The position numbers were made by a program, and so were the translations under genes. The notes under the pieces are model-generated. The model made no database searches and was not told the DNA's origin. It saw only the letters and a list, made by a program, of their open reading frames with translations. This document shows positions 1-9,788 of a stretch of DNA of 23,895 bases, piece after piece. This stretch comes from Pelagophyceae sp. CCMP2097 (Eukaryota > Sar > Pelagophyceae), in assembly GCA_026770575.1 (NCBI GenBank), contig MU657249.1, positions 81,363 through 105,257 on the forward strand. Direction: 5' to 3'. Position 1 is the stretch's first letter. Each line of letters opens with the position of its first letter.

Positions 1-29
1 GGGGGAAAACCGAACCCAGTGTGACGCTC

Positions 30-460
30 GATCGTCGGCAGCGCGACCTCGCGGTCTGGCGCTGCTGTTCTTCGACGTCTGCGTGCTCGCGGCGTTCGGC
101 GTTGCGGTATAGCGGTATATATACCGGGCCCCACAATCACCTCTAAGGATAATGATCCGGTGAATCCCCTTTTGCCCCCAGCGGGTCTTCACGTTCGGCA
201 CGTCCGGCGTACGCGTCACGCTCGTCTTCAGCTCGCTTTATTTGACCGACGGCCGTCTCCTTCGGCGCTGCTGCTCGCTCTTCGGCAACGTGACCTCACG
301 GTGCGGCGCTGCTTCTTATAGACGACTGCGTGCTGCTGACGCTCGGTACAGCCGATGCGCGACGGCTACTGCCGGTGGTGCTGGCGCTTGATTTTCAGCA
401 TCTCGTCCTATCAGTGCGGCGCTGCTGTTCTTCGACGACTGCGTGCTCACGGCACGGCCG
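30..460. repeat. Three diverged copies of a GCGCTGCTGTTCTTCGACG-type repeat
   Basis: Related stretches occur near 51-95, 299-337 and 411-453. Each runs through a GGCGCTGCT word, then TTCTTCGACG or a variant, then a CTGCGTGCT word; the first two are preceded by GACCTC-CGGT. The spacing is irregular and the copies have diverged. No reading frame in 1-1030 resembles a known protein, so I read this as old degenerate repeat DNA. Confidence 0.5.
113..126. repeat. 14-bp perfect palindrome CGGTATATATACCG
   Basis: The sequence is its own reverse complement over 14 bp with an alternating TA centre. It is isolated and not next to a recognisable start codon. It could be a protein-binding dyad or chance; there is no context to decide. 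Confidence 0.4.
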
Positions 461-784
461 ACGTCGGCACGATCGGCCGATGCTCGCACGCCTTCAGTCT
501 CGTCGGCTTACAAGGCGTCAGTCCAGCACTCCTTCGGGTGCGCACCGCACGCTGCTGGCCAAGTCGCTGAGCCTCAGTGGCCGAGCACAGACACGTTGCT
601 GGCACGAGGTAAACCCCCGATGGCCGAACAAAAGTCGTGGCGCGAAGGATTTCCTCGTGTAAAACGCAATGCTCTGAGAAGCCGCTGAGCTGCGAGGCTT
701 CCTCGCAGCCGAGCACAGGTTGCGCTCATCTCGACGATCCGCAACCCGGCGGTAAGAATGTTCCTTCTTCTGCTTTTGTGACTC

Positions 785-828
785 GATACCTTCCTTCAAA
801 GAAGCCCTGATACCTTCCTTCAAAGAAG
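785..828. repeat. 20-bp direct repeat separated by 4 bp
   Basis: GATACCTTCCTTCAAAGAAG is present exactly at 785-804 and 809-828. It is a short local duplication with no coding context. The TTC/GAAG halves of each copy are also weakly self-complementary. Confidence 0.75.
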
Positions 829-1030
829 GGGGCCTGTCCCTCTGGGCGCCTCATGGGCTCGCCCTCCCTCTCTGTGTGATTTGACTATTGGCGATGGCCT
901 TCACCACACTCTGCGTCTAACGAGTGAAGACCGGCGCCTCTTCGAAACGCCGGACTGTGGTACAAGTATTTTACCATGAGAGGATCGAGAGGAGAGTCAA
1001 GAGAGACACCGGGGGTGCCAATCGCCAAAG

Positions 1031-1478
1031 GACGGTGCGGGAAACCGTGACGAACTCGTACGGCGCAGTGTTCACAAACAGGGCCAACCGCTGGGTTTTC
1101 AATGCAATCGTCGACGCGGGCAACGAGTCGGGCGAGCGCCTCTGGCCGTGTCCGCCCGTCGACGAGGGTTCTGGGTTTCTAAAGGCGTTGGAGTCTGACG
1201 TCGCGGATGTTTTACAGTGCAGAGTCGCCTCCGAAGCGGACCACATTTATGCGGCCGCTTTCCTACAGAAGTTCGTCTCCGACAAAGTCCCCTGGCTCCA
1301 TCTCGACGTGGCCGCCGCGAGCAACGACGGCGGCCTCGCGCACGTCCGGGCCGGCGGGGCCACGGGCTTCGGCGTCCGCGCGGTCCTCGCTCTGGTTTTG
1401 GACCATTGGCAAGCGCTCGCGGCGCTCGACGACGCGGCCCGCGACGACGCACGCGACGCACCCGCGTCATCTTTATAA
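1031..1478 (+). CDS. C-terminal exon of an M17 leucyl aminopeptidase-like protein (5' part missing)
   Basis: The frame reads SYGAVFTN, then an AGNESGERLWPCP stretch, an ESDVADV stretch, and WLHLDVAA followed by GGATGFGVRAVLALV. That order is the C-terminal part of M17 leucine aminopeptidases (cytosol aminopeptidase/NPEPL1-like), which remove N-terminal residues with two catalytic metals. The central NTDAEGRL signature and the metal-binding lysine and aspartates, which lie further N-terminal in the family, are not present anywhere upstream in this window. The start at 1031 follows an AAAG|G acceptor-like site and is a guess; the frame is open back to 924 without family resemblance. It ends in TAA at 1476-1478. 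Either it is the last exon of a gene with a very long repeat-filled intron reaching beyond the window, or it is a 5'-truncated copy. It converges on the MPP alpha gene. Confidence 0.6.
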
Positions 1479-2416
1479 CACGTTTTGTGGGGACTCTTCG
1501 TTAAGTCGGTTCACGCAGGCGCCGTACCGGCGATGGCTCCGACGGCGAAGGGCCAGACGTCGCAGCCCTGAACTCTGCAGCCGATCATCGAAACATGCGC
1601 CCCACGATGGTGCATGCTTTCGTCGATGCTTGGAGCCCATCCATGCCGCCGAGTCGCCGCATCGTCGTCTGCTCGGGACTCGAAAGCACCGCAAAAGCCC
1701 TGCCCCCAAAGCCCCGCCGGATGTCTTCGTCCCGCGGTGTGCTGTGGATCAGAGTGTGCTTTGGATCAGATCCCCGTGGCTCTGGATCGGAGCGCAGCGA
1801 CGCACCGCGAAAGGGCCAAAACGAGTCCTCTGTCCATTGCTTGCTTTAGACCCACCCTGGGTCCATTGATGTAGGCGCCGCAGCCCGCCTCGGAAGCCCC
1901 GGACTCGAAAGCACCGTGGAAGGCCCGTCTTTCAAGCGGTCTTACCCGACAGTCTGCTACGAATTCGCGCGCATCGATGGTCAAACGTGAATGGAGTTCT
2001 CGCTCGATCCGCAGGCAAGAAGCTCCACTGCCACGGAGCGACCGAGAAGTTGGACAGGACCTTCACGACGGGACGCTCGTTTCGACGAGCGAGTGAGTGT
2101 GCACGCAAGTGTTTGAGCGCCCATTCATTAGAGCAAGCGTGGGCGAGTGTGCGTCGGCCGAACGCATCTCGAGTGATTGCGTACATACACCCTGAACACT
2201 TGTTGCTACGCACCCTGATGACCCCATGGTCTCGGAATGGCGCCTCTTTTGCAGGGGGCTTTTGACGCCCCCCTTGTACAAAGAGACCGCCGACGTTCAC
2301 TGCCGACCCGCTCCACGTTCCTTTGGGCCCTCAACGTAGCATCCCCAGAGGTCCGGAACGCTAAGGATCGCAAAAGCGCGTTACTTAATCAAGGACCGCG
2401 ACTCGCGTCGCGATCT
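1479..2416. other. Intergenic region between two convergent genes
   Basis: No reading frame here resembles a protein family. Short TGGATCAGA-type words recur at 1744-1790. A perfect 7-bp stem capped by TTCG lies at 2074-2091 (CGCTCGT, TTCG, ACGAGCG); as RNA it would form a stable UUCG tetraloop hairpin. The region should hold the 3' ends of both flanking transcripts. Confidence 0.5.
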
Positions 2417-4805
2417 TCACCTGCTGCCGTTGAACCACTTCGGGACGGCCTCCAGCGGCCAGGCCGCGACGTCGGCGGCGGAGGGCACGCCCGTCAAGTC
2501 GCGGCCGTGCGCCGCCAGCGAAGGTTTCGAGGCCATCATCCGCTGGCCGATGCGCCGGATGTCGTGCGCCGTTACCGCGTCGATCTGCGCCGTCAACGAG
2601 GCGAGAGTTTGCCGCTGGCCGAACGTGCTGAATTGCCGCACAATGTCCTCGAAGAGCACCAACCTCGACTCGAGCTGGGTCAGGAAATTAATCTTCAACA
2701 TGTTCTTCGCTCGCGCCAGCTCCTCGTCCGAGACAAACTCCGACGCCAGGCGCGCGAGCTGGCGGTGCATGGTGCGGACAAGGTCGGGGACCCTCTTCGG
2801 CGGGCAGGCTCCCTGGATCCCGAAGATGCCGCACTGGTGGTGTAGAGAGAGAAAGGCCTCGCAAGATTCGACCCAATACTTCCCGTTCAAAACCTCCCTA
2901 TAAAGCCTGGAGTACATGCCCTTGCCCGGTCCGCCCGCGGAGAACGAGTCGCCGCCGCCAAGTAAAGATTGCAGCACGCTCACGGGAACAAGTTCGGAAG
3001 CATGCCAGCCGCCGCACTCGTAGCCCAGCGCGACGCGCACCAAATCCTTTGGGTCGGGGACGCCACCGCTCAACATGGGCCTTTCCGCGATGTGGGCCAT
3101 GCCGCCGACGTACACCGATTCGTACGCAGGCACCTCTTGCTTCTTGGAAGCGGGCCAGAACGGCTCGAAGTACTTTTCCACATGCCGGACCAGGTCGGCG
3201 TGGCGGATGCCCGCGGCGGCGATCACAGTCCTTTCCGGGACCATGATGTTCGCCCTTAGATCTAAAACCGACTGCGGCGAGAGCTTTTCGAGGTCCTCGC
3301 CTCGCGCGATCAACGGCCTGCCCAGTGCCGAGTCCTTCCCGTACGCCGCCTCGTGGATTAGGTCCAGTACCTTCTTGTCCTGCGGGCAGTCGTCCCACGA
3401 GAGCCTAACGGGGGAGACTCTAAGGAAAACTCTACCGTCTCTCGAGGGACCGTCTCGAGGGACCGTCCAATCGAGGGACCGTCCAAAGGACCGCATCTGA
3501 TCTCTCTGCCGAAAGGTCCGCCGTCGCACCGAGAGGCCGTCCAGGGGTCGTCCAGAGGAACGTCCAAGAGGGGTGTCCAGAGGAACCCAGAGGGGCCGTC
3601 CAGAGGCGCCGCCCAGGGAGGCTTTGGAGAGCGACAGGGACCATCAACGACGGGCGCCCGCGCGGGTACTTACTTAAGCAGTTCTTTCGCCTCGTCGACC
3701 TCAAAGTCGTCTAGCTTCGGGTAGAAGACCGTCTCAGCTAAGAGCTCCACGCCGCGCTCTGTCGACTCGCGTAGGATGTCGACTGCGTATAAAGTCTGTT
3801 CACGATTAGCGTTCGCCTGCAAAGGGACGTTCCGAGGACCGCCTGGATCCGTCTAGAAGACCGTCGAAGACTTTGTCAGTCTCAAAGACCGAGGCCGTCC
3901 GGGGTCCGTCTCGAGGTGTCTCTGCCTCAAAGACCAAGGCCGTCTCGAAGACCATCTACAGGGCCGTCTCGAAGACCGCTTCGAAGACCGCTTCGAAGAC
4001 CGTCTCGAGGCCGTCTTGGGTCCGTCCCTTTGGCCGCCTCGGGGCCGCCTCGGAAGACCTCCGCGAGACCGTCTCGAGGCCATCCCGAGCGCCGTCTCGA
4101 GGACAGTCTCGAGTCCACTTCGAGGGTTCCCCAGAGAGGGCCGTCTCGAAGACCGCTTAGTGGACCGTCCTCGAAGACCGTCTCCCGGACCGTCCTTTCA
4201 GTCTTCTGGGCCATCTCTTCGGCCCATCTCGATGCCTGGTCTTCGGCCCGTCGTCGGATGCGCGAGGCTTACGTGGAGGAAGGCGCCGATGCGCTCCATA
4301 TCTTTGAGCATTTGCTCGTGCGTGCCTACGGTGTTTGAGCATCTGTTTGCCCGCGGCCCCGTGGAACGGCCGCAAACGGCGCGCGGGTGGGGTCCCGCAG
4401 TGCCCGCCCCCCCTCCGCCGTGCGCCACGCACGCTTCTCAGTGGCGCGCCATGCCAGGACCTCGTTTAAGCAGGTGGCGCCGGTGGATTTGAGCGCGGCC
4501 CACTCGTGTGCTGAGCCGCTCTCCATGACGACCCCGAGCGTCGTCATGTGCGTATACGTCTCCTGCGAGACAACGCGCACGCCCGACGGTAGCCTACGGC
4601 CGGCGTCGCCGAGGGCCGCAGGGGCAGCGGAGGCTTACGTCGTCGACTCGGTGCGCGGCTTGGGCACGCCACTGTCCGAAGTCCGAGGCCCGCAGTCCCC
4701 GCGCGGGAACGGCGGCAGGATCGCGTAGTCCGCCGGCAGCGCGCCCGCGGCAAACGCGCGGGCCAACGACCGCGGCCGCCGCAGCGACAAGCCTCTCGGA
4801 ACCAT
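2417..4805 (-). CDS. Mitochondrial-processing peptidase alpha subunit (five exons)
   Basis: This is the non-catalytic, substrate-binding partner of the matrix metallopeptidase that cuts presequences from imported proteins. Exons, in transcription order: 4805-4639, 4593-4433, 4325-4273, 3816-3674, 3404-2417. Introns: 45, 107, 456 and 269 nt. All have GT-AG ends and phases match throughout, giving 503 residues, the usual family length. Residues 1-21 (MVPRGLSLRRPRSLARAFAAG) are a textbook arginine-rich presequence. TTLPSGVRVVSQET follows as in the peptidase M16 fold. The zinc motif HxxEH is replaced by C97-LNE-V101, as expected for alpha rather than beta. REQTLYAVDIL and the C-terminal glycine-rich loop GGGDSFSAGGPGKG (residues 324-337) are diagnostic of alpha. 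The start codon has G at -3 and +4. It ends in TGA at 2419-2417. The two long introns are repeat-filled. I am very sure of the family and fairly sure of each splice site. Confidence 0.92.
3405..3673 (-). repeat. Intron 4 of the MPP alpha gene, filled with GACCGTC/CGTCCAGAGG repeats
   Basis: The intron has a GTAAGT donor and a GTTAG acceptor. On the plus strand its body is a run of imperfect units such as GAGGGACCGTC and CGTCCAGAGGAAC, reaching close to both splice sites. The same words fill intron 3 of this gene but I do not see them elsewhere in the window. Confidence 0.8.
3817..4272 (-). repeat. Intron 3 of the MPP alpha gene, filled with CCGTCTCGAAGACCG repeats
   Basis: The intron has a GTAAGC donor and a TTTGCAG acceptor and is phase 0. 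On the plus strand it is built of repeated CCGTCTCGA[A/G]GACCG-like units, including GAAGACCGCTTC written several times in a row. It is about eight times longer than the ordinary introns in the neighbouring genes, and the array accounts for nearly all of the excess. Confidence 0.85.
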
Positions 4806-5249
4806 GCCGAGCCTCGCCTTTTTATTTTAGTTTTGTCCACATTACTAGCACGTGCTTGAACGTACGATACATTTTATAAATCGAGATTTATAAAGCCGTT
4901 TCGGCACGTGCAGACACTCAAATATAAATAAAACAACTCATGCCTCAAGCACCGTGGACATGCTCTCTGTTGCTGCAATAATTGAAGTCCACCATCTATT
5001 TTGGCCCATAGAGTCCGGACAGAGACCTAGGCTGCCTGAGCACGTGTTCCGTCTGAGCACGACTTCGCCACCTTGGATTGGCCGCCTGACTTGTACCGTA
5101 TAGATACCCGATTGGGCCAGCCTTACCCAGGGTGGATGCACCCCGTCCACGACACGCGTCGCGTAAGCTGCCCCCCACTTGCTTCTTCGCTGCTCGAAGA
5201 CCCTGCAAAAAGGCAAAGAGTGTGCGGCGATTTTCCTTATCGTCTTTCT
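4806..5249. promoter_or_regulatory. Upstream region of the MPP alpha gene with an AT-rich inverted repeat
   Basis: The 444-bp gap separates the 3' end of the CDC48 gene from the start of the MPP alpha gene (both minus strand), so it should hold the MPP alpha promoter. TTTATAAA occurs at 4873-4880 and again at 4887-4894; each is a palindrome and the pair is flanked symmetrically (AAAT and ATTT). They lie 68-90 bp upstream of the start codon and are TATA-like. A 26-bp segment at 5144-5169 recurs exactly at 10198-10223 in the repeat array. No gene is visible. Confidence 0.5.
5144..5169 (+). repeat. 26-bp dispersed repeat shared with 10198-10223
   Basis: The segment centred on CCACGACACGCGTCGCGTAAGCT... 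is identical to 10198-10223, and 10440-10462 matches 23 bases of it with one mismatch. All three are followed by a run of C. It probably marks an old insertion of the family that makes up the 9789-10574 array. Confidence 0.75.
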
Positions 5250-8116
5250 TCACTTTTGGAAGCCGCCCTTTTCAAAGGAGAACTTGGAGCTCGCGTCCGC
5301 CTTGGCCGATGTCTTGAGCGCGTCGGCGAACTTCGTGTAGCGGTCAATCTCGGCCTGGGGCACGCTTCGGCGGGCGCGGGACATGGACTCTTCGAAGTGG
5401 ACCTTTAAGATGTAGGGAACAGCGGCGAGAGCGTCGTTTCCGGCTGATTCGGCGTCTACGGCAGCCTTGACGGCGTTCTTGCACGCGCGCTGACAAATTT
5501 CCGAAATGTCCGCGCCGGAAAACCCGGCTGTCGCGCGCGCCAGCTGGTCGATGGACATGGTTGGATCCAGAGGGGCCTTGCGCAGAGCCGCCTTGAAGAC
5601 CGACAAGCGACTGCCCAAATCCGGCAGAGGAATGTGGATCAACTGGTCGAGTCGCCCGGGCCGCGTCACGGCCGGGTCGAGGATGTCGGGGCGGTTGGTG
5701 GCCCCGATGACGAAGACGTTTTTGGTCCCGACGCCGTCGATTTCCGCCAAGATTTGATTCATGACGCGGTCGCCGGCGTCGCTCCCAGACGCCGACGCGC
5801 TTCGAGCTTTGGCGATGGAGTCCATCTCGTCGAAGAAGAGAATGCACGGGGCGGCGGCTCTGGCTTTGTCGAAGAGGTTGCGGACCTGGAGACGAGGCGT
5901 GGGTCCTTGACTCTCGAAATAGTAAAATACTCTGGCAAACTCACGTTGGCCTCCGACTCGCCGAACCACATGGTCAGCAGCTCGGGCCCCTTGACCGAGA
6001 TGAAGTTTGCACCGCACTCGTTGGCCACCGCCTTTGCGATCAACGTCTTGCCGCAGCCGGGCGGGCCGTAGAAGAGGACGCCCTTGGAGGGCGGCAGGCC
6101 GTACGCCTCATAGTGGTGCGCGAACTGGATCGGGTACTCGACCGTCTCCTTGAGGTCCCGCTTCACGTCCTCGAGGCCGCCGACGTCGGCCCAAGAGACG
6201 TCTGGGACCTCGACGATAGACTCCCGCAAAGAGGAGGGGTTGCAACTCTTCAACGCCGATAAAAAGTGAGCCTGCTTGACCGCCAGCACCGACAGCTCCG
6301 GGGAGGCCGCATCCTCCAGGGCGAGCTGCGCGGTCAAGGCGTCGAACACTAAGTTCTCATCTCCGTTGGAATTTTCCCAGTACGACGCGCCGTCGTCCGC
6401 GCCCACCGCCACCGCCGCCCCCGCCAGGCCGTCGCGCACCGTCGCCAGCGCGGCCTCCGTGCAGAGCTGGGCGAGGTCGGCCCCGACGAAGCCGTGGGCT
6501 TCCCCGGCGATTCTTTCCAGAGCGACGTCCTCAGCCAGGCGCATCGACTTGGTCAGCACCTGTAGAATCTCCAGCCTCGCCGAAGCGTCGGGCACGACGA
6601 TTTCCACCTCGCGGTCCAGGCGGCCGAAGCGGCGCAGAGCGGGGTCCAAGTCGTTTGGCTTGGAAGTGGCCCCCAGGACGATGACTCCAGAAGTCGGCCG
6701 CAGGCCGTCTAAAAGCGTCAACAACTGCGAGCACACCCTCTTTTCAGTCTCTGACGCCTTGGCGCGCTTCTTGCCGACGGCGTCGAGGTCGTCGATGACG
6801 ACGATGGACGGCGCGTTGGCCTCGGCGGATGCAAACTTGGCCCGGAGAGCTTCCTCCGCCTCGCCCGCTTTTTTCCCGACGATTTCAGACCCGGAGATAA
6901 ACTCCACGTGCGCCCCGGATTCGTACGCCGCCGCCCTCGCCAAGAGGGACTTGCCGCAGCCCGGCGGGCCGGTGACGAGGACGCCCCGCGGGGGCGGGAC
7001 GCCGATGGCGGAGAAGACGTAAGGCTGCTGGAGAGGTAGCTCCAAAACCTCCTTCAAAAGCTCGATCTGCGGCTGGAGGCCGCCGAGGTCGGCGTACGTC
7101 CGCGGCGGAGCCGTGGTCTCGTCCTCGAAGGCTTCTTCGGCAGCTAAATGTATATCAGATTCCGACGCGCAAAACGCTTCCTCGACAGACGCCCCGCTCC
7201 CTAAAACCAAGGCGACGACCTTCCACCGGATCTCCAAATCGTCGGCGACGATGGATTCGTCTTCGGCGGTGTACGAGGCGGAGAAGACGTCACCGACTAC
7301 TAACGGCCGGTCCTCGTTCTTGAAGTACGGCACCACGCAGCCGTCGAGCAGCGCCGCGTCGTCGACGCCCGCCGGCAGCGAGTCGCGCGGCGTCACCAGA
7401 GCGAGCTCGACGCCCGACGCAGGGGAAAGGTTGGCGACCTTGGTCAACCACACAAAAGACGGCCTCTTCGCGTTCCCGTAAACGTCCGACGACGCCGCCG
7501 CGGGACCCTCGCCCGCCCGCACTTTAGCCAGCGTGGCGGAACGCCGCGCGCCGTGCACGCGGACGACGTCGCCGTCCTCCAAACCCATGGCGGCCAGAGC
7601 GGACGCCAAGACCGTCACCTACCGTGTGGACCGTCGTTGTGGCCCGGTGTTCCGCGCGCGAGGCGGGTCACTCGCGCGCGCGGCGGGTCACGCGCAAAGG
7701 AGGGCCTCCGCACCGTCGAGGCGTCGAGGTTTGCGTCTTCCGCGATTTTGACCTTATGGAGTTGATAGGTGACATCGTCCGCCTCTGCCTCGTCCTTCTC
7801 GGCCGGCGCCTTCTTTGCCTTTTTCTTCTTCGGCTTGGCTGCGGCGCCGCCGCGCACGGCCAGCGGCTGGCGGTGGAGGCCGGCAGGAAAGCGCAGCGGC
7901 GCGCCGCGCGCCTGCGGGGGTTCCGAGCGTCCGCAAAGCGCGCTTCCAAAGCGTCCAAAGCGCGCGACGGTTTACATCGTCCCGCCTTTCAGCCTGTGGT
8001 CCTCTTCTTCGAACGGCGCGGGTGCGCACGGCGACGCCCTGGCTGGAGTCGCCCTGGTGCACGGCGACGAGCGCGACGGCGAAGAGAGACAGCGCGCAGC
8101 GACCGGCGGTCCACAT
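5250..8116 (-). CDS. CDC48/p97 AAA+ ATPase with signal peptide; probable symbiont-type Cdc48 of the periplastidal compartment
   Basis: Exons in transcription order: 8116-7976, 7911-7714, 7618-5945, 5885-5250; introns of 64, 95 and 59 nt with GT-AG ends, all phase 0; 882 residues. D1 has Walker A GPPGCGKS (330-337); D2 has Walker A GPPGCGKT (631-638), Walker B ILFFDEMD (E691) and a [20 protein letters not shown] sensor/arginine-finger block. D1 Walker B is IDDLDAV, so its catalytic glutamate is replaced by D390. Residues 1-20 ([20 protein letters not shown]) form a classic signal peptide, followed by an arginine/alanine-rich stretch and KPKKKKAKK (73-81). A secretory signal on CDC48 is known for sCdc48 of SELMA, which pulls proteins across the second-outermost plastid membrane in red-lineage complex plastids. 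No aromatic residue follows the probable cleavage site, which in diatom-like plastids favours periplastidal over stromal targeting. The C terminus lacks the canonical hydrophobic-tyrosine tail. The ATG at 8116 was chosen because it starts the signal peptide; an in-frame ATG at 8236 would bury it. Confidence 0.85.
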
Positions 8117-8290
8117 GCTGCCGAGCGCGCCCGGTGGACGGAGCCTGGTCGCCGGAGAGGGCCGCGGCGAGACCCTATGCGAGCGCGGCGCGGGCGGCGC
8201 GAACGCGAGCAAGAAGCACTCTCGGCGACACTTCAAGGTTTGCGCGCTCTATCTCTCATGATTTTTAAGTTGGGGCCGTTCAATTCTCAA

Positions 8291-8312
8291 CCCTTCTGAA
8301 AACGCGAAGCGG
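8291..8312 (-). promoter_or_regulatory. 22-bp motif upstream of the CDC48 start, shared with MsrB
   Basis: Read on the minus strand the motif begins CCGCTTCGCG and ends CAGAAGGG. It lies 175 bp upstream of the CDC48 start codon. An exact copy in the same gene-relative orientation lies at 13520-13541 upstream of MsrB. A shared upstream element is the simplest reading; paired repeat ends of a mobile element are the alternative. Confidence 0.5.
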
Positions 8313-8834
8313 GAGTGGATTTGATTTCCTTTACGCTTCGTGAACACTTTCCTCAGGGCCAGACGAGTCTCAGGAGCCTGGGGTCGAGATCTCGGCAACG
8401 ACGTGCGCGATTGGCTCGGGGTTTGGTGCGCACTCGACAGGTGGGTCTGGGGGAGTCGTCCAAGACCCTCAGTTCGGTCGCAGGGGCACCCTGCCGGCAG
8501 AAATACAGCCGGGTCGGTTTGCGGTTTTCGCGCGGTCGCGCGGGTCGCGGCCTGTGAGGGGTCAACGAGGCTGGCGGCTTTTTGGGGGCGTCGTCTACCC
8601 AGTCTCGTGCCGCGGCACCGGCGCTGGTCCCCATACGCGACCCAGTTGACAAACTGGAAAATCTTTTAGCACAACACGCAAGCGGGTGAGGGTCGTTTCC
8701 TCAGCGAACACGTCTTTTTGCGGGAGGCGCCAGCCTGGGCGCACCCCGACGTCGCCTGGGGGCGGGGCGGTGCCGGTTGCGCGGCGCCGGTCGCGACAGA
8801 GGCGACGCTGCACGTGCAAACACCAGGAGCTTAA
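8313..8834. other. Spacer without recognisable genes
   Basis: Several frames are open because the DNA is GC-rich, but none shows a domain, a splice pattern or an amino-acid pattern that looks selected. I see nothing else in it. Confidence 0.4.
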
Positions 8835-9375
8835 ACGGGTTCGGGTTTACCCGAAACCCGCGGGTCGGGTTTGCCGGGTTTGTGCGTTTTGGCCAACCCG
8901 TCGACCCGCGGGTCTGGCCGTGGCACAAACCCGAACCCGACGGGCGCGCCGGGTGGTAAACCCGCGGTTACCCGACGAACCCGCGGGTTCTGGCAACGCC
9001 GGCGCCGCACCTGGAAGACCGAAACATCCGGGATTGCACCGGGTTTTCTCCGCTCGGGTTTCTCTATTCGTGTGCAATAGGACTTCCTAGTCGTGTGTAT
9101 CATATATTGAAACTCGGGCCGCGCGGTTGCGAGCGACGTTGACGCTGCGGGTACGGTGGCTCTCCGGAAAGGGGCTTTAAAGTACGGGTTCGACCCAAAC
9201 CCGAACCCGAACCCGACCCGACCCGAACTTTTGCGTGCATCGACCGGCAAACCCGCGACCTGCGGGTCTGGCCGTGGCCCCAACCCGAACCCGACCCGAG
9301 AAGGCGGGTTTGGTCGCTCGACAAACCCGCGACCCGAGGGTTCGGCACAAACTGAAAACCCGACCCGACCCGAAT
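8835..9375. repeat. Region built of AACCCG/CGGGTT words in both orientations
   Basis: Words such as AACCCGAACCCGAC, ACCCGCGGGT and GGGTCTGGCCGTGGC recur throughout. Two related blocks of about 100 bp stand out, near 8908-9000 and 9250-9345: both contain a GCGGGTCTGGCCGTGGC segment followed by AACCCGAACCCGAC. The hexamer resembles the telomere word AACCCT with one base changed, but the orientation flips repeatedly, which telomeric tracts do not do. Confidence 0.65.
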
Positions 9376-9788
9376 ACACCGTATAAGCTCCTGGCAAACA
9401 CCCAAGTTTACACGACGGATGGTCAAATGTGCAAGGTCACTCAGTTAACAGAAAGTTTTCGACCGAAAAAACGGGGCTCATCTGGGCTCCGCCGGCGCGT
9501 TTTTTCGTTCGGTCGGTCGCTTGCGGCCTGCACCACGGCCCTCTTCGGTGGCGGTTAAAAGTCCGCCCCGGCCCTGAGCCATGCGACAAGCGATGGTGCG
9601 CCGGGCTACTTTTCCATCGCCCAAATAGGGTTCGCCAGGCTTCGGGGCTGGTGGATTTGTTTTGGGAATGGGAGAATGATGCGGCTCTGCGTCCTTTAAC
9701 TGTCCGGCATCGAGCACGGAGTGGAGGTCAGGGGGTACACAGGAGCAACTTTACAGACGGCAAATATCGGACTCTGGACCGTGCAATT
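9376..9788. other. Spacer with an imperfect hairpin
   Basis: CGACCGAAAAAACG at 9460-9473 pairs with a complementary stretch near 9498-9515 that has four extra bases. No coding signal is visible in the rest. Confidence 0.35.

Noticed and set aside
2237..2845. Long plus-strand open frame antisense to MPP alpha
   Set aside because: It is the mirror of a strongly coding minus-strand exon in GC-rich DNA and shows no domain of its own.
6276..7022. 248-residue plus-strand frame
   Set aside because: It lies wholly antisense to the CDC48 D1 region; composition (Ser/Arg/Pro) is that of a shadow frame.
7615..7857. GTG at 7857 ([12 protein letters not shown]) as the CDC48 start
   Set aside because: The frame continues upstream to an acceptor at 7911 and joins a signal-peptide exon in phase with a good ATG context.
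8114..8236. ATG at 8236 as the CDC48 start
   Set aside because: It would add 40 proline/arginine-rich residues ahead of the signal peptide and bury it.
8835..9375. Interstitial telomere
   Set aside because: The word is AACCCG rather than AACCCT and the orientation alternates, unlike a telomeric tract.
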